A DNA stretch of 64,000 bases. Source: Acanthochromis polyacanthus. Its lineage: Eukaryota > Chordata > Actinopteri > Pomacentridae. Positions 35,972-47,800 of the stretch are shown here, piece after piece (position 1 is the stretch's first letter; every line of letters begins with the position of its first letter). Both the position numbers and the translations under genes were made by a program. Where the stretch lies: NCBI RefSeq assembly GCF_021347895.1, contig NC_067115.1, positions 8,704,064 to 8,768,063 of the forward strand, in the 5' to 3' direction. The notes under the pieces were generated by a model that saw nothing but the letters and a program-made list of their open reading frames with translations, did not search any database and was not told where the DNA came from.

Positions 35972-36371
35972 ACCTCCGCCAAGGATAGAGAGGAAAACAG
36001 GAAACCCATGCAGTAAAGGATCATGAGCTGGAATCAAACCTGCGTCTCTGACACAGTTCTGTTTACAAATCACCTTCTTAACCAGTTGTGCTATCTGGAC
36101 ACCTTGCTCTAACTGGTTGGACGACATACTAACCTATGATGTTTTTGTCATATTTTGGACCACATACTAAAACATACTAAAAAATTCAAAGTGATCCAGA
36201 ATCCAGGATCCTTTCCGGATTGCCACCAAAATTAAATCAGCTCTTCCTCTTACCATAGTCTACAACCCCTCAAAATTTCGTCTGAATCTGCCCAGGCGTT
36301 TTTGAGTTATCTTGCTAACAGACAGACAGACACACAAACGCCGGGTGTCACATAACCTCCTTGGCGGAGGT
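35972..36371. mobile_element. 400-bp element with inverted ends ACCTCCGCCAAGG
   Basis: Left end ACCTCCGCCAAGG at 35972 and right end CCTTGGCGGAGGT at 36359-36371 are exact inverted copies of 13 bp. The interior includes AAAATTTCGTCTGAATCTGCC and TTTTTGAGTTATCTTGCTAAC, common in fish genomes. A small non-autonomous element is likely. The ORF at 35924-36127 is inside it and is not a gene. Confidence 0.6.
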
Positions 36372-36389
36372 AAAAATAACCAAAGTTTA

Positions 36390-36880
36390 AATACTTTCAT
36401 TATTAATTGTACAAAAAATTTAAAAAAAAACCTGGAATACACCTGTACAACATTTTTGGAAAACTAAATATTGGCTCTACATACCATAGATCTTTAAATA
36501 TTTACATTTCTAATTTGTTTCCATATTTTGTCTCCTCTCTGCTCTGTGTAAACATAATCTGTGTTTCAGCTGAAAAGTCTCTCAATTTTTGTCATATGAC
36601 CGTTAGTCACAACTGAATCGCTTATGATTTCTTGGTTGCGCAGAGGAACACAGAATTTTTAATTTTTTACAGAATTTGGTTATTGCAAATGGTTTATTTT
36701 TGCCAGATTTTTAAATGAAGTACGTAGGATAAATTGATTGAATGAAATATCACAGACCTTTGGTTCATTTTCCCAATTACATTAAATATCACAGGAATAG
36801 TTTAAGGATCATCAGAACATTTACAACGAAATGATTCTTTCTGCTTTTCCAGTCTGTGGCTCTGATGATTGGCAGATTTT
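36390..36880 (+). repeat. 'CTGCAG core' repeat copy G
   Basis: Core variant GTGTTTCAGCTGAAAAGTCT at about 36562, then GTTAGTCACAACTGAATCGC. The downstream part up to TGTGGCTCTGATGATTGGCA matches the tail of the copy at 51.1-51.4 kb, which shows that the family has a 3' extension of about 250 bp. Confidence 0.6.
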
Positions 36881-37072
36881 GGCATTCAGAGAGTTGATTT
36901 GTCTTTACAGTATATCCTTCTCTGTGATTAAAGTCAAACTACTTGACAAAAGTTGTAAGGTTTACAACTAGCATAAAGGATAATACTACAACCACAGAAT
37001 ATTGACTGCATATGATTGGAATTGCACAAATACATGAGAACGTGACATAAACTTACTTCTCTGTTGCTTTCA

Positions 37073-37171
37073 GGATTGTTTGGTGGTCGTTCTGAGGCCA
37101 CAGAGCCACAGGAAAAAAGTGATGTGGAATTTGACCCTGAGTTCATGTTGAAATGTTTACAAGCCAACTAA
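37073..37171 (+). CDS. candidate terminal exon of an unknown plus-strand gene
   Basis: A good acceptor (CTTCTCTGTTGCTTTCAG, ending 37072) is followed by an open frame reading LFGGRSEATEPQEK, then SDVEFDPEFMLKCLQAN, then TAA at 37169-37171. The acidic, ordered-looking end is unlike the surrounding repeat DNA. I found no companion exons upstream among the repeats, and no close poly(A) signal. The opposite strand has an ORF (37057-37167) ending at a consensus donor, GTAAGTTTAT, so the real exon, if any, could be antisense. I do not recognise the protein. Confidence 0.3.
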   Translation, partial: GLFGGRSEATEPQEKSDVEFDPEFMLKCLQAN

Positions 37172-37592
37172 GAATGAGCACTATGGGCTTAACAATGATT
37201 GATTTGACTGTGGCTAATTCACAGGACCTTCAGGGCTCTGTGCATATTTAGAAAATTGATTCAGATAAATTCAAGGTTTTAAGTAAATGTTTGAAGATCT
37301 GCACCCCAGATGTTCATGCACTGGGGCCATCAGTTGTTAAAATATAATGTGTAGAAGGTTGCTTAGCGTGCCACATTTACTAATGAGGCTGCTAGGTTTA
37401 AAACAGATGCAAAATTGTTGTGCTTTGTTTCTGCTCCAAATTTTTTTGAGTTGTAATTGAAATTTAGGTTAGACAGGTTACATAACATCAGCGTCACCTA
37501 TTCAGTGCTTTCAGGCTGTAATTTACATTTTCAATTTAAGTAAAATGTCACTTTTTGACTGACTTTTTCAGATCTAACTCTGACGTGGTGGT

Positions 37593-37745
37593 GGGGATAC
37601 ATCCATCCATCCATCCATCCTCTATACACCGCTTTATCCTCACGAGGGTCGTGGGGTGCTGGAGTCTATCCCAGCTGACTCGGGCAAAGGCAGGGGACAC
37701 CCTGGACAGGTCGCCACTCTGTCGCAGGGCTAGGTGGGGATACAG
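37593..37745 (-). mobile_element. tail of the SINE-like fish repeat, reverse orientation, with (ATCC)n
   Basis: (CATC)n at 37600-37620, then GTCTATCCCAGCTGACTCGG and GGACACCCTGGACAGGTCGCCACTCTGTCGCAGGG: the reverse complement of the tail of the repeat at 34.1-34.4 kb. Confidence 0.65.
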
Positions 37746-38109
37746 GGACTCACTATTTAGTCTACCAAGTGTCACAGACAATCTTCTGTTCACAGTTATT
37801 TGAGCTGACTGCAGTCATGTTGTATAATAGTGAACATAATTTCCATTGACCTGTATAAAAACAGCCTAATGAATCTAACAGGAATGCCTTGTTTCAGTCA
37901 CTATTTCGGCATGATTTTCCACTATTTGAGATTCTTCTGCTATGGTTGAATTACAGTTTCCTGGTCTGTGAACAAACCCCTAAAAACTAGTTTGTTTGTA
38001 TTAAAGTTACTTGTTGAATAATTTTTTTTCTCATGAAAATCAACCCTTTATGCTTTAAGATTTTTAAATTTTTTAGACACAATCTGCACTGTCAGGGCTG
38101 ATCTTAGTG

Positions 38110-39095
38110 TGTCGTAAACACATGAGCTCTGGCTGGAGGTCTTTATGCATCACAGAAGTCTTTGTCTTGGTGCTCATTTCAAGCTAAACCAAGTACTCTC
38201 TGCTTGCTAACACCACAGCTGACCATCTCCTCGGGTTGCTACAGTGTATAAACAATAAGGTACTACAGCTAATCTACAATACATGTTCTGACATGCATTT
38301 AGCAAATACAGGTTGACTACCTATGTAACATCAAGGCACATCGTGGATGCAGAACTGCACATTTATTTCTAATGCATTACAGAGCTATTTGCTTGTCAAA
38401 TACATAGACTGGGTTGATTTTTATAACATTAATGTACTTTAAAGTGTGCGTATCTTGTAAAATGGTATCAGTTTGGGACTCAGTATTGACAGAAAGCAAC
38501 TATTAATGACTTGGGTAGCAGCAAAAAAGCAAAAATAACACTTGATTGGGACATCTGTAAGCAGCAACATTATAACCTAATACTCAATCCATTAACAAAT
38601 TTTGAGCACAGTTCCTTGCTGATACTGCTGTTTTTGTCAATGGAAACATGATTGAGGCCAGAAAGTCAGCTCTGTTTCACCTGCCACTGGAATGTAAAAA
38701 CACAGGAGTTTTAGCTGGAGGTTATTAAGCATCACAGAAGTCTTTGTCACGGGGCCCTTTGCTACCTAAACTCTCACAGTGCTCTCTCCTTGACAACATG
38801 AACTACCTGTAGTTCAATTGACTGCCTCCTTAGGTTGGTAATGCCCTACAGTTAAGTACAGTATGTTTTCTGACAGGCACGTAGAGAATACTGTAACACC
38901 TTCACAGAACAAAACTACTACAACAAAGTTCATGACTAGCTATGGATCATTAACAAACAGCTTGGAGGCGGTAGTTTCTTTTCTTAATGCTTTGCAGAGC
39001 TGTTTATTTGGCAAACAAATAGACTGGATTGATTTCAGTAACTTCAATGAACTAGAAATGTGTACTGTCTATCTCAGAAAATGGTGTTGAGTGGT
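38110..39095 (+). repeat. diverged tandem duplication upstream of ppp1r12c
   Basis: Two direct copies of about 390 bp (38115-38500 and 38695-39090). Shared landmarks are GGCTGGAGGT / AGCTGGAGGT followed by CATCACAGAAGTCTTTGTC; ATTACAGAGCT / TTTGCAGAGCT; and ACATAGACTGGGTTGATTT / AATAGACTGGATTGATTTC. Divergence by eye is roughly a quarter of sites. No coding capacity. Confidence 0.6.
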
Positions 39096-39339
39096 GGCTC
39101 CGTACCAGAAGACACTGAAAATGAAAAGTCTCTGATCACTTTCAGGATTATTAAACTTTAATAAAGACAAGACATATGTATAAAGGCTGGCTGGTTAGTC
39201 AGTGTCACCATCCTGTTCCAACTACTGGGTGTTATTTTAACATAAAGCTGAGTTTCAGAGAGCACAATGGCAGGAGGTGCAGTCGTTAGTGTTTGTCAGT
39301 GCTCAGATCTATTTTTGCATTTCCCCTGCAGGCTCCACA

Positions 39340-39800
39340 ACAAAACAGCGACAGTGACGTCACGCAGGCAGGCCCACACAGCTCTGCGCGCTCCCGTTGT
39401 CCGCGGACACGAGCCGCGGCTCCGTACACATACAGAGAAGAGAGCAGCTGAAGCGAAAACCAGGAAGTGAATGAACACACATGGAGGGTGTGTCTGCTAC
39501 TGCCTCTGTGCATTTTAGTTTTCAAAGCACTGTCCTCTGCGGATAGATTGATAAATGGGGGACTCGGCGAGGACCAAACGGCGGGAGCAGCTGAAGCGCT
39601 GGGCCGGCTCCTGCACCGACAAATCGTCCGACGTGCCCAGGCGGAGGCGGCGGGGCGACGCCGGGGAAGGAGCAGCGGAGCCTGAGGCCGAGCTCTGCAA
39701 CCCGCCGCAGGAGCAGCCAGTGTGTTTGGGCAGAGATGAGTCCAGCCCCGGGCTCAGACGACGGTACGGAGACACCAGATTTAAATTAACGGCCGGCTAA
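39340..39800 (+). promoter_or_regulatory. ppp1r12c: CpG-rich promoter and 5' end of ppp1r12c, with a perfect CRE
   Basis: This is the only clearly CpG-rich stretch next to a gene start in the window. It holds TGACGTCA (39355-39362), the full palindromic cAMP response element, about 200 bp upstream of the start codon, followed by GC-rich DNA with several CGCG/CCGCGG sites. No TATA box is apparent. This suggests a broadly expressed CpG-island promoter with CREB/ATF input; the transcription start cannot be fixed from sequence alone. Confidence 0.6.
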
Positions 39801-41851
39801 CACCTTGCTAGCTTAGCTTAAACATCCGACGGTATGCTAATGGGGGAGGAAGGCTGTGCGGGGGTTTGGGTAGTGGGCGGAGAAAATAATAGAAACATCT
39901 CACAGCTCAACACAATTCAGCTGCTGAATAGCAATACTTCTTTAATGTTCATTTATGCTGTTAGTGGTAATTTAAGAGGCCGGAGTTTGCTGTATGTGTT
40001 AGCTAGCTAGCTAGTTAGCAAAGTGCCTTAGTTTGGTTTAATGAAGGTCTTCATGTCCAACATTTTGACCACTGTTGTTCCATGCTGAGCTAAATGACTT
40101 CTTTTTTTTACTGTAAGTTTCATTATTTTTGCCTTAGTAAGTATTATTCAGTGATACTAGCAGTGAGCATCTCTTTTAAACCGAAACATGCCCCATCTAC
40201 TAATTTGTGTACAATTTAAAGATCTGTTTTATTGTCTTTTGTATGTTATGAAGGTGTAAAATAAAACCTTTGAGAATATGAAGATGCTTACTACTACTAC
40301 TACTACTACTTCTACTATTTTTCCAGCCCCCCCCCCCCCCCCCCTCCAACTATGTATCCTTCAAACTTTACAAGCCAGTGAGACTTTAGTACAGTTTCTT
40401 TGTAGAACCTGTGCAACCCATAGCTGTCACACTAAAACAGGTGTTGTTGCTCAGTGCTTCCAGTTGAACTATTCAGAGTAAACAGCTGGCTCTCAGTCCA
40501 CCTGGTTTATTTATTTCTTACAGTGGTGTCTGCTAACTCCAAAATATCTGAGCCAACAGCAAAACTTACCAAATGTTCTGCTGTTGGCTCCAAGAGTGAA
40601 CTCAAGGGTCTTCATGTACTCCCAGCATCTGAGAAGCTGAGCATCCAGTGGATTATTTTATTTTTGATGATAATGTTACCACAAGAATGGGAAAATCCTT
40701 AGTGTTGGCGCATTGTGCCGCAAAAATGGCTAACATTAGCTTTGGTGGTATGGCCACAGGTCAAAGCCCTGCGGAAATTGTAACACTGAGGAACATTCAG
40801 AGATAGTGGAAACTCTAATTTGAACTAGTAAAGAAAGACCGGATAAACTACTGTGATTTCATGTAACATGTTGCACTTCAATCTAAATTTAGCAGGTGTT
40901 TACATCTGTTAGCTGCTCTCCTACTCTCTGTGCTCATATATACTGCATTTTGATATAGCCAAATGATTGACATATTTTCTGTTGTCAGACATCAGAAAAA
41001 GTATGAAATAGTGACTGAAATCCAGCCCATTCAGACTACATATAAACTAGTGGTCACTTAAGAGCCATTTCCAAGCTGCCACTATGAAGCTAAAATACTG
41101 ATTCTGTAGTGTTGTCTGACAAATTCACCAAACATGCTAGCTTGCATACTGTGAAAAGTAACAGCATGTAGTAGGGCATCTGAGTGTTTCTGGCATATTG
41201 CATTTGACATACTGTCTAGTCGGACATACTAAATCTTTTTCTGGCGTACTTGTAAGTAATTGAACGCAGCTAGAGCCTTCTTTGTGAAGGGCATCCACAC
41301 AGACTGAAATAATCAGCCGGTGAAGCACAAAATTAGCTTTATTTTTACTGTTTAACAACCTTATGCACCTGGGTCACCCACCTGGGTCTGCGAGGGTCCA
41401 CACAGGCCTTCCACATGCAGATACAGAGTGAACTCTTGTGTTCACTCTTGCAGCCAACAGTGGAACATTTGGTGAGCTTTGCTCCTGTCTGAGACATTGT
41501 AAAATGACCAGAAGCAGCCCTCATGAGAAAATAATGATGGAACTCCTGACAGTTTTATCAAATCAGTGGCTCTTCCTACAGGGAAGGTGCAACTGTGTTT
41601 TAGGGTTTTCGTTGGCCATTTATCTACAACAGCAAAGCAGTGAAGTGACATGGCAGCTTGTATCCTCTGTCTCCAGGAAAAGGGTGAGGTTTGACAGCGC
41701 TGCAGAGTTCCTGGCCGCCTGTGCCAGTGGCGACACAGAGGAGGCTCAGGTGATGCTGGAAGAGGCCAAAGACACCAAAAGGAGGAATGGGGATGACGAG
41801 GCCGATATTATTAACTGCTCCAATGCCGACGGAATCACTGCTCTGCACCAG
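39555..41851 (+). CDS. ppp1r12c: ppp1r12c exons 1-2: N-terminus and PP1-docking motif
   Basis: Exons 39555-39763 and 41677-41851. Exon 1 encodes 69 residues rich in Arg, Glu and Pro, starting MGDSARTKRREQLKRW, the conserved MYPT start. The junction codon gives KRVRFD (residues 71-76), the RVxF-type PP1-binding motif. The first ankyrin repeat follows (AAEFLAACASGDTEEAQVML). A 1.9-kb intron separates the exons; it holds a CAC/TAC run, an 18-C run and two copies of another dispersed repeat. The ORF at 41438-41884 runs through this intron repeat into exon 2 and is not the real start. Confidence 0.88.
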
Positions 41852-44800
41852 GTGAGGCAGTCTGTCCTCTGGAGGTTTCACTGAAGTTATTGCTTGATGA
41901 ATAATATACACTTACTGTTGGTTTTTTTTTTTGTTTGTTTGTTTTTTATACACAGGCCTGCATAGACGGCAGCATGGAGATGGTGACCTTCCTTTTGGAG
42001 CGCGGTGCCAGCGTGAACCAGGTGGACAGTGAGGGATGGACGCCGCTGCATGTCGCTGCCTCCTGTGGCTACCCTGACATTGCAGAGTGTGTAGTACTCA
42101 TCTCAACATTCAGCAGAATACAACAGCATTACAGCTGTGCATAACAGTACTGTTTGCCACTGTGGGGACGTCAGAGTGCAGCGTGGGTGCCAGAGTATTT
42201 CTGCATTCAACAATGCTAACATTGTTGTCGTGTTTGGCAGCACAACAAGTCAGCTAAAGCATGAGTGGGCTGGCGTGGCACACAGATGCATGCAGCTCAT
42301 ACGATTTAACAATGATGTATTTTCTTTCTCTATAGTTTCTTGTTCCTTGTCAGTGACTAATACCTTTTGGCTCTCAGGTTGAATGTATCTGTTTGTTTTT
42401 GTCAGTTTCCTTTTGCAGCAGGGAGCATCTCTTTCTGCTGTGAACTGTGATGGTGATGTTCCTCTGGACATTGCTCTGGATGAGACAACCGAGTCCCTCC
42501 TTCAGGATTACACTCAGAGACAGGGTGAGGGATGGTCTTTCACAATAGTATGTCACATGATTTGTTTGTGCACATTCAGGACTGTGTGTTAGTGTTTAAT
42601 TTCTGTATATTCTCTGATAAATTTACTCTATGAGGCGGTTTCTGGACATTAGTTGCTCCTGTCTCATTTTTACTCACTGTGGGCTTATTTGACTAGAAGG
42701 GGAGAGAACTCAAAATATATTTTCTACAATCTTACAGACTAAATTACAAGAAAAGAAAAAATGCAAGTTGAATCTCTTTGAACATTTGTTTTACAAAAAT
42801 TGGGGAAAATCTGTTGTCAAGATGTACAATATTTTTCAAGGTGCCAACAGATGTAACCAATACTAGAAAAATTAGTGGTTCTGCATACAATAAATATTTA
42901 ACTATTTACTTTTTAATTGTGTTTCCATACTTGCCTCCTATCTGCTCTGTATAAACACAGCCTGCAGTTCAGCCAAAAAGTTCCTAAATTTTTGGCCCAA
43001 AACTGTTGGTCCCAACTGAGTCAATAATGATTTCTCGCCTACACCAATAGAATAGAATAGAATCACTTTATTCAAGGACAAAGAATGAAGTAATTTTGAT
43101 GAAATATGGTTTATAGCTTGGGCTTCATGAATTTTTCCAATGGAGCGACACTTCCCAGATGAGTTCAGCGACCTTTGGAACGTTGAAAATCTGTTGATTC
43201 TTGTGGTTTTTGGCTGTGATAAAAGGTGAAATTTTGGTGATATTGTAAAGACAGCACGTCTGTCAAAGCTGCTGGGTAGTTTTGATTTTCAGATTGATAT
43301 AACCCTTTGTTTGTGTATATAAACAATTTTTCAGACACACCTCTTGGTTGCCATACCGAGGGTTTGCAGAGGATTCTGTTAGTGGTGCTGGACATAGTAC
43401 CGACAAAACATGGAGTAAAGATGTTTTTCTCTCTGTGATTGGGTTTTATGTGACAGTGCATGTGATGTTGTGTGTGTTCATTAGAGGGACTTGCAATACC
43501 CTCAACAGATTTTCTGTGTCAGCATTCTGTAATGGCAAAGACGGTGGTTGTATGACAAATGTCCCGCTCCTCATCCTCTAGTAGCCAATTGTAGCAACTG
43601 AACCAGACAACTTTTGCTGATTGTGTTGTTGGACTTGTGCAAGCGTGGTGTCGGAAACTGTCTGCATGTGTCGCGGAAGTTTAATTTGTGGGTAAAACGT
43701 TTTTAAACTTTATTCTGTGGCCATGTCAGCTAATATTTTAGGTGTTTTTAAAAAAAAAAAAAAATCAGATTTATGTAATGATTCTTTACATGCTATTTTT
43801 ATGTCCCATAAAGAGTTTAAATTGTAGTTATGGCTCAGTCGCCATTCATTTCGAAAGATGACTCCATGTTGCTCTCCCAAAATACCTCTTCTGGGGTGTT
43901 AACAGGATACCTTTAAGGACTTTTGACTGTATCCAGCTGTGTCTGGAAAACATCTTCAGTGATGGTGAGGCTTAATTTATAGAGGCTTTATGGTAGATTT
44001 ATGATTGACGTAAAATATTTGGTGTGTGGATTCCTTTGAAGTGTTTATGCTTGTGTCAAGTAGCGATACTGGTCCACACTTTAGGACAAGCTTTCCTGGA
44101 AGGCATTCATGGTATTGCACTGGGTTTTACATAAAGTTTCAGCAATAATTGTGTGAAGAATGACATATAAAATAAAATACTTCTCAAAGGAACCATAATT
44201 AGCTAAACTGAGTGCACCTCATGGTGTGAACACAGCTCAATACATTTTCTCTTCATCCAGGTGTGGACTTGGATGCAGCTAAGCGTCTGGAGGAGGAACA
44301 GATCATGACAGATGCCCGGACCTGGCTGACCGAAGGCCCACCTGCTGATGTTCAACACCCAAAAACTGGAGCCACCCCGCTGCATGTAGCTGCAGCTAAA
44401 GGCTACCTAGAGGCCCTGAAGTAAACATTTCTGTCTTGTTCTGTGATCGATGTATGCCCTTAAGTCTAGAAACACTATTTTCTTTGAGGATTAAAAATAA
44501 GTTTTAGTTGTTTATATTTTGCTTCACATTGTCTCAAAAAGTTTTTTCTGTCTCTTTGCTGATCCAGGATACTCTGTCAGTGTGGGCTGGATGTATCTGC
44601 TATAGACTTCGATGGCTGGACGCCTCTACACGCTGCAGCACACTGGGGCCAGGGCGAGGCCTGTCGCATTCTGGCTGAGCAGTTGTGCAACATGGAGGCT
44701 CGCAGCAACGCGGTTGGGACTGGACAATAAAGAATTTTGTTATTTATATCCGGTTGATTTTAATCTGATGTTTAATTTTGTCGATTTCTTGTCCGTGGCG

Positions 44801-47800
44801 TGAACTTTGCAGGGTCAGACACCATTTGATGTAGCTGACGAAAGCGTTGAAGAGCTCCTGGAGGAGTTATCCCAAAAACAAGCCAATGTATGAGATTCTT
44901 TATTTTCTGTTGTGGATTTACTTTATGTAATTGAAATATTATTATTATAATTATTATTATTATTTTTGATTGCATCTCTCTTTCTTTGTCTGTTTCAGTG
45001 GCGTAATGAACGGTCCATATTGGATAAGCAAAACCAAGCTGGCCCCAATGCTGCGAATGCACAAAACAAGCGGCGGAGGTTGGTATCATCTATAACTTAC
45101 ATATAATTCAATATATGTATATGTAATCTGTAATACCACCTAGTTACAGACAGACGCACAATAAAATTTAAGATAAAAAGTGCTATATAATTAACCGTCT
45201 CAACCCAAAACAATTTCTGGGCATTTTTGTGATTGTGTCACCTTGATTTTCACTGTGAGCTTATTTTCCCCTACAGTACAAAGTCCTGCATCTCTATGGA
45301 AACAGCACAACCATGACTCTGAGTAGAGAAACTCAGTCATGTCTTCCTCACTGTCTGACACAGTTATTACAATACAAATTATCAAATAAATAAAAAAACT
45401 AAGCTCGAGTTTCTTTGATGATTTTTTTTAGCACAATTGGAAAAAAAGTGGAATGAACAAGTTAAACATTTTCCACGTGCCCACGTAGTGACTGTACAGA
45501 CTACAGATATTGTACTACTTACATTTTAACCAACTGTACAAATTTGGCAATTTTCACACTGTAAAAAGTGTTTCATAATGCTGAATGTATCTTTCAACAA
45601 ATTTTTCCTCTGTATGGTATTTTTGAGCCATGCAGCATTTATTCATTAATTTTTTTTATAGTGCTCGTCCCCTATCTGCTCTTTGTAAACACAGTGCGCA
45701 GTTCAGCTGAAAATTCCTTGAATATTTTTAATGTGTCTGTGGGACATGGCTGAGTCAGTCATAGTTTCACAATTGTGCCAAGGAGTGCAGAATTTTTATT
45801 TTATTACATTAAATGTTTAAATAGGTATGAAACATCATGATTTTAAGCTTCAATTTGGTTAATTTTCCTCAAGCTGAAAGTCACACAGCAGTAGCTGTTA
45901 GAAAATTAAAACTTCTTTATTCCTTTCATAAATGGTGTCATTTCAAACAGTAATAAAGATAATAACATGATTTTTAAACCTACTTGTATGTTTTGGTTAA
46001 TGTGACCTGAAAAAGTCTCATGAGGCCAACATCTGTTTCCATTTCTTGCCTGTAGGAGCTCAGTTTGCAGGATGAGCAGTAAAGACAAGATGAACGTCCA
46101 GGACCAGTCTAAAGAGAGGGGAGTTTCAGGAGGACTGGAGCTGAGTGAGGAGAAAGAGGGCAGCCCCGGTAAACTAGTTCAGCCATTAGTATTCCTTTTA
46201 CTTTAAATCCGTGTCATTGTCCTGATTCTAGCTTGCTGTTTCTCTTTTATTTTTCCCCAGAAAGCTCCACTACATCCAGCCCAGACACTGAGAGTGTGAC
46301 CACATCTATGGTCAGCCCTGCTGACAAGGTAAAAATACAGGAAATCACACAGTAGCTGCCTGTTTCAGAAAAATGTTGCAATTCATGGTATGGTACGTGG
46401 TGAACAAAGCCGCATGACTAAATGTGATACACCAGCATCAGTATTGCAGAAGAGGTTAATGGTAGCCTCCTAAATAGGAAATGAAAACTCATTTGTTGGA
46501 TATGGTAATATGTTGCCCTGCTTGGAAATGGGCTGCGCTACTGTTTCCTCCTGTTGTGCAAATGAGTGAAGTCAAAATCCTTGTAACTGGGCTCTGGCAT
46601 CATCACTTGTAACGGATCCCTGTGCAGTTGTACTACGCCCCCACCACCAGCTCATTAATGCACAGATTCTGTTTGAACATGATGATGCCAGAGCCCATTT
46701 CTGAGATATTTTGGCTTCACGTTTTGGGAGATGTCATGATGTCCATTTTTATGTACAGTCTATGAGCATAACACACTGTGTGGCCAAAGAAGGCTTTTCA
46801 AAAAGATGGATGGTGTTATGCATTCAGATAGGTTCAAGTCTGTGTCATTATAATGCTGATTTAATTTTTACTGCCATTGCATTAGATGTAGTGTCTTTGT
46901 GCAGCGTTGCACTGCTCCTAGTGCTCCTGCGACGATGCTTAATCAAGCACCATCTGCAGTGAGCGCCTGATCTTCTCTTCTGTGTCAGAACAGTGAATAT
47001 ATTCAGCTTGAATTTCATTTTTGGGAACAGACAAAAGTTGTAGTAGTAACGTGGATGGAGTGCAAATATTGTGCTGGTGTGTTGAAAGAATTTGCATGTT
47101 TTCAGGTTAATAGTGGAGCATCCAATCCATGTCATGCCACAGTTCAAGTTGTTTGTGGAATATTCTCATTTCAGCCCAAAACACTAAATTTCGACAGTAT
47201 ACTGACTTTAATTATGTTTTCCATTCTGATGACTGATTGCTGTTTGTTTGCCTTTTTCATTCTCTCTTATGTTGTCCAGACGCCAGAGGAGAAAGACGAG
47301 GAGGAAGACAAGGAGCAGGACAAAGCGAATCGCACTGCCAGAGTCCAACCGACTCCTCAGACAAGAGACATAGCAGCAGAGAGTCCCAACAACCCCAACG
47401 CGGACAGACGCAAGTACGAAACAACCGGAACACACAAAATACTCATGTTTCACCGCTTCATTTTTGCTTGAAACTCATTTGCAGCTCTTTTTTTGCACTC
47501 TGGGTCTCCACCAGAAGGGCTTTGTTATCTCAGACAGCCTGTTATGTAGACCTTCAGTTCATCGTCTGCCTGAACAAGCTGTTTAAGCTGCTGTCTCTTA
47601 AAAAGCCCTCTTTCTTCTGATTGGCCTGCTTCAGGAAGCACCCAGTTTCTTGTGAACTGTACCCTTGTGGTTGTATTGTGCCTTTAGCATATGAGAAATT
47701 GAAAAGAATTGATATGCCCCAGTTCACAGTATGTCAAATACCAAAAATGTCAGCATGTTCTACTAAATCTGGTCGCATTTTGCAGCTTGCAAATCTGCAT

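Noticed and set aside
41438..41884. 148-residue ORF as the start of ppp1r12c
   Set aside because: Its N-terminal half is an inverted copy of an intronic dispersed repeat; the true first exon at 39555 has the conserved start and the correct splice phase.
47055..47620. Two overlapping plus-strand ORFs of 138 and 127 residues
   Set aside because: They overlap ppp1r12c exon 11 and read into its flanking introns; only 47280-47413 in one frame is coding.
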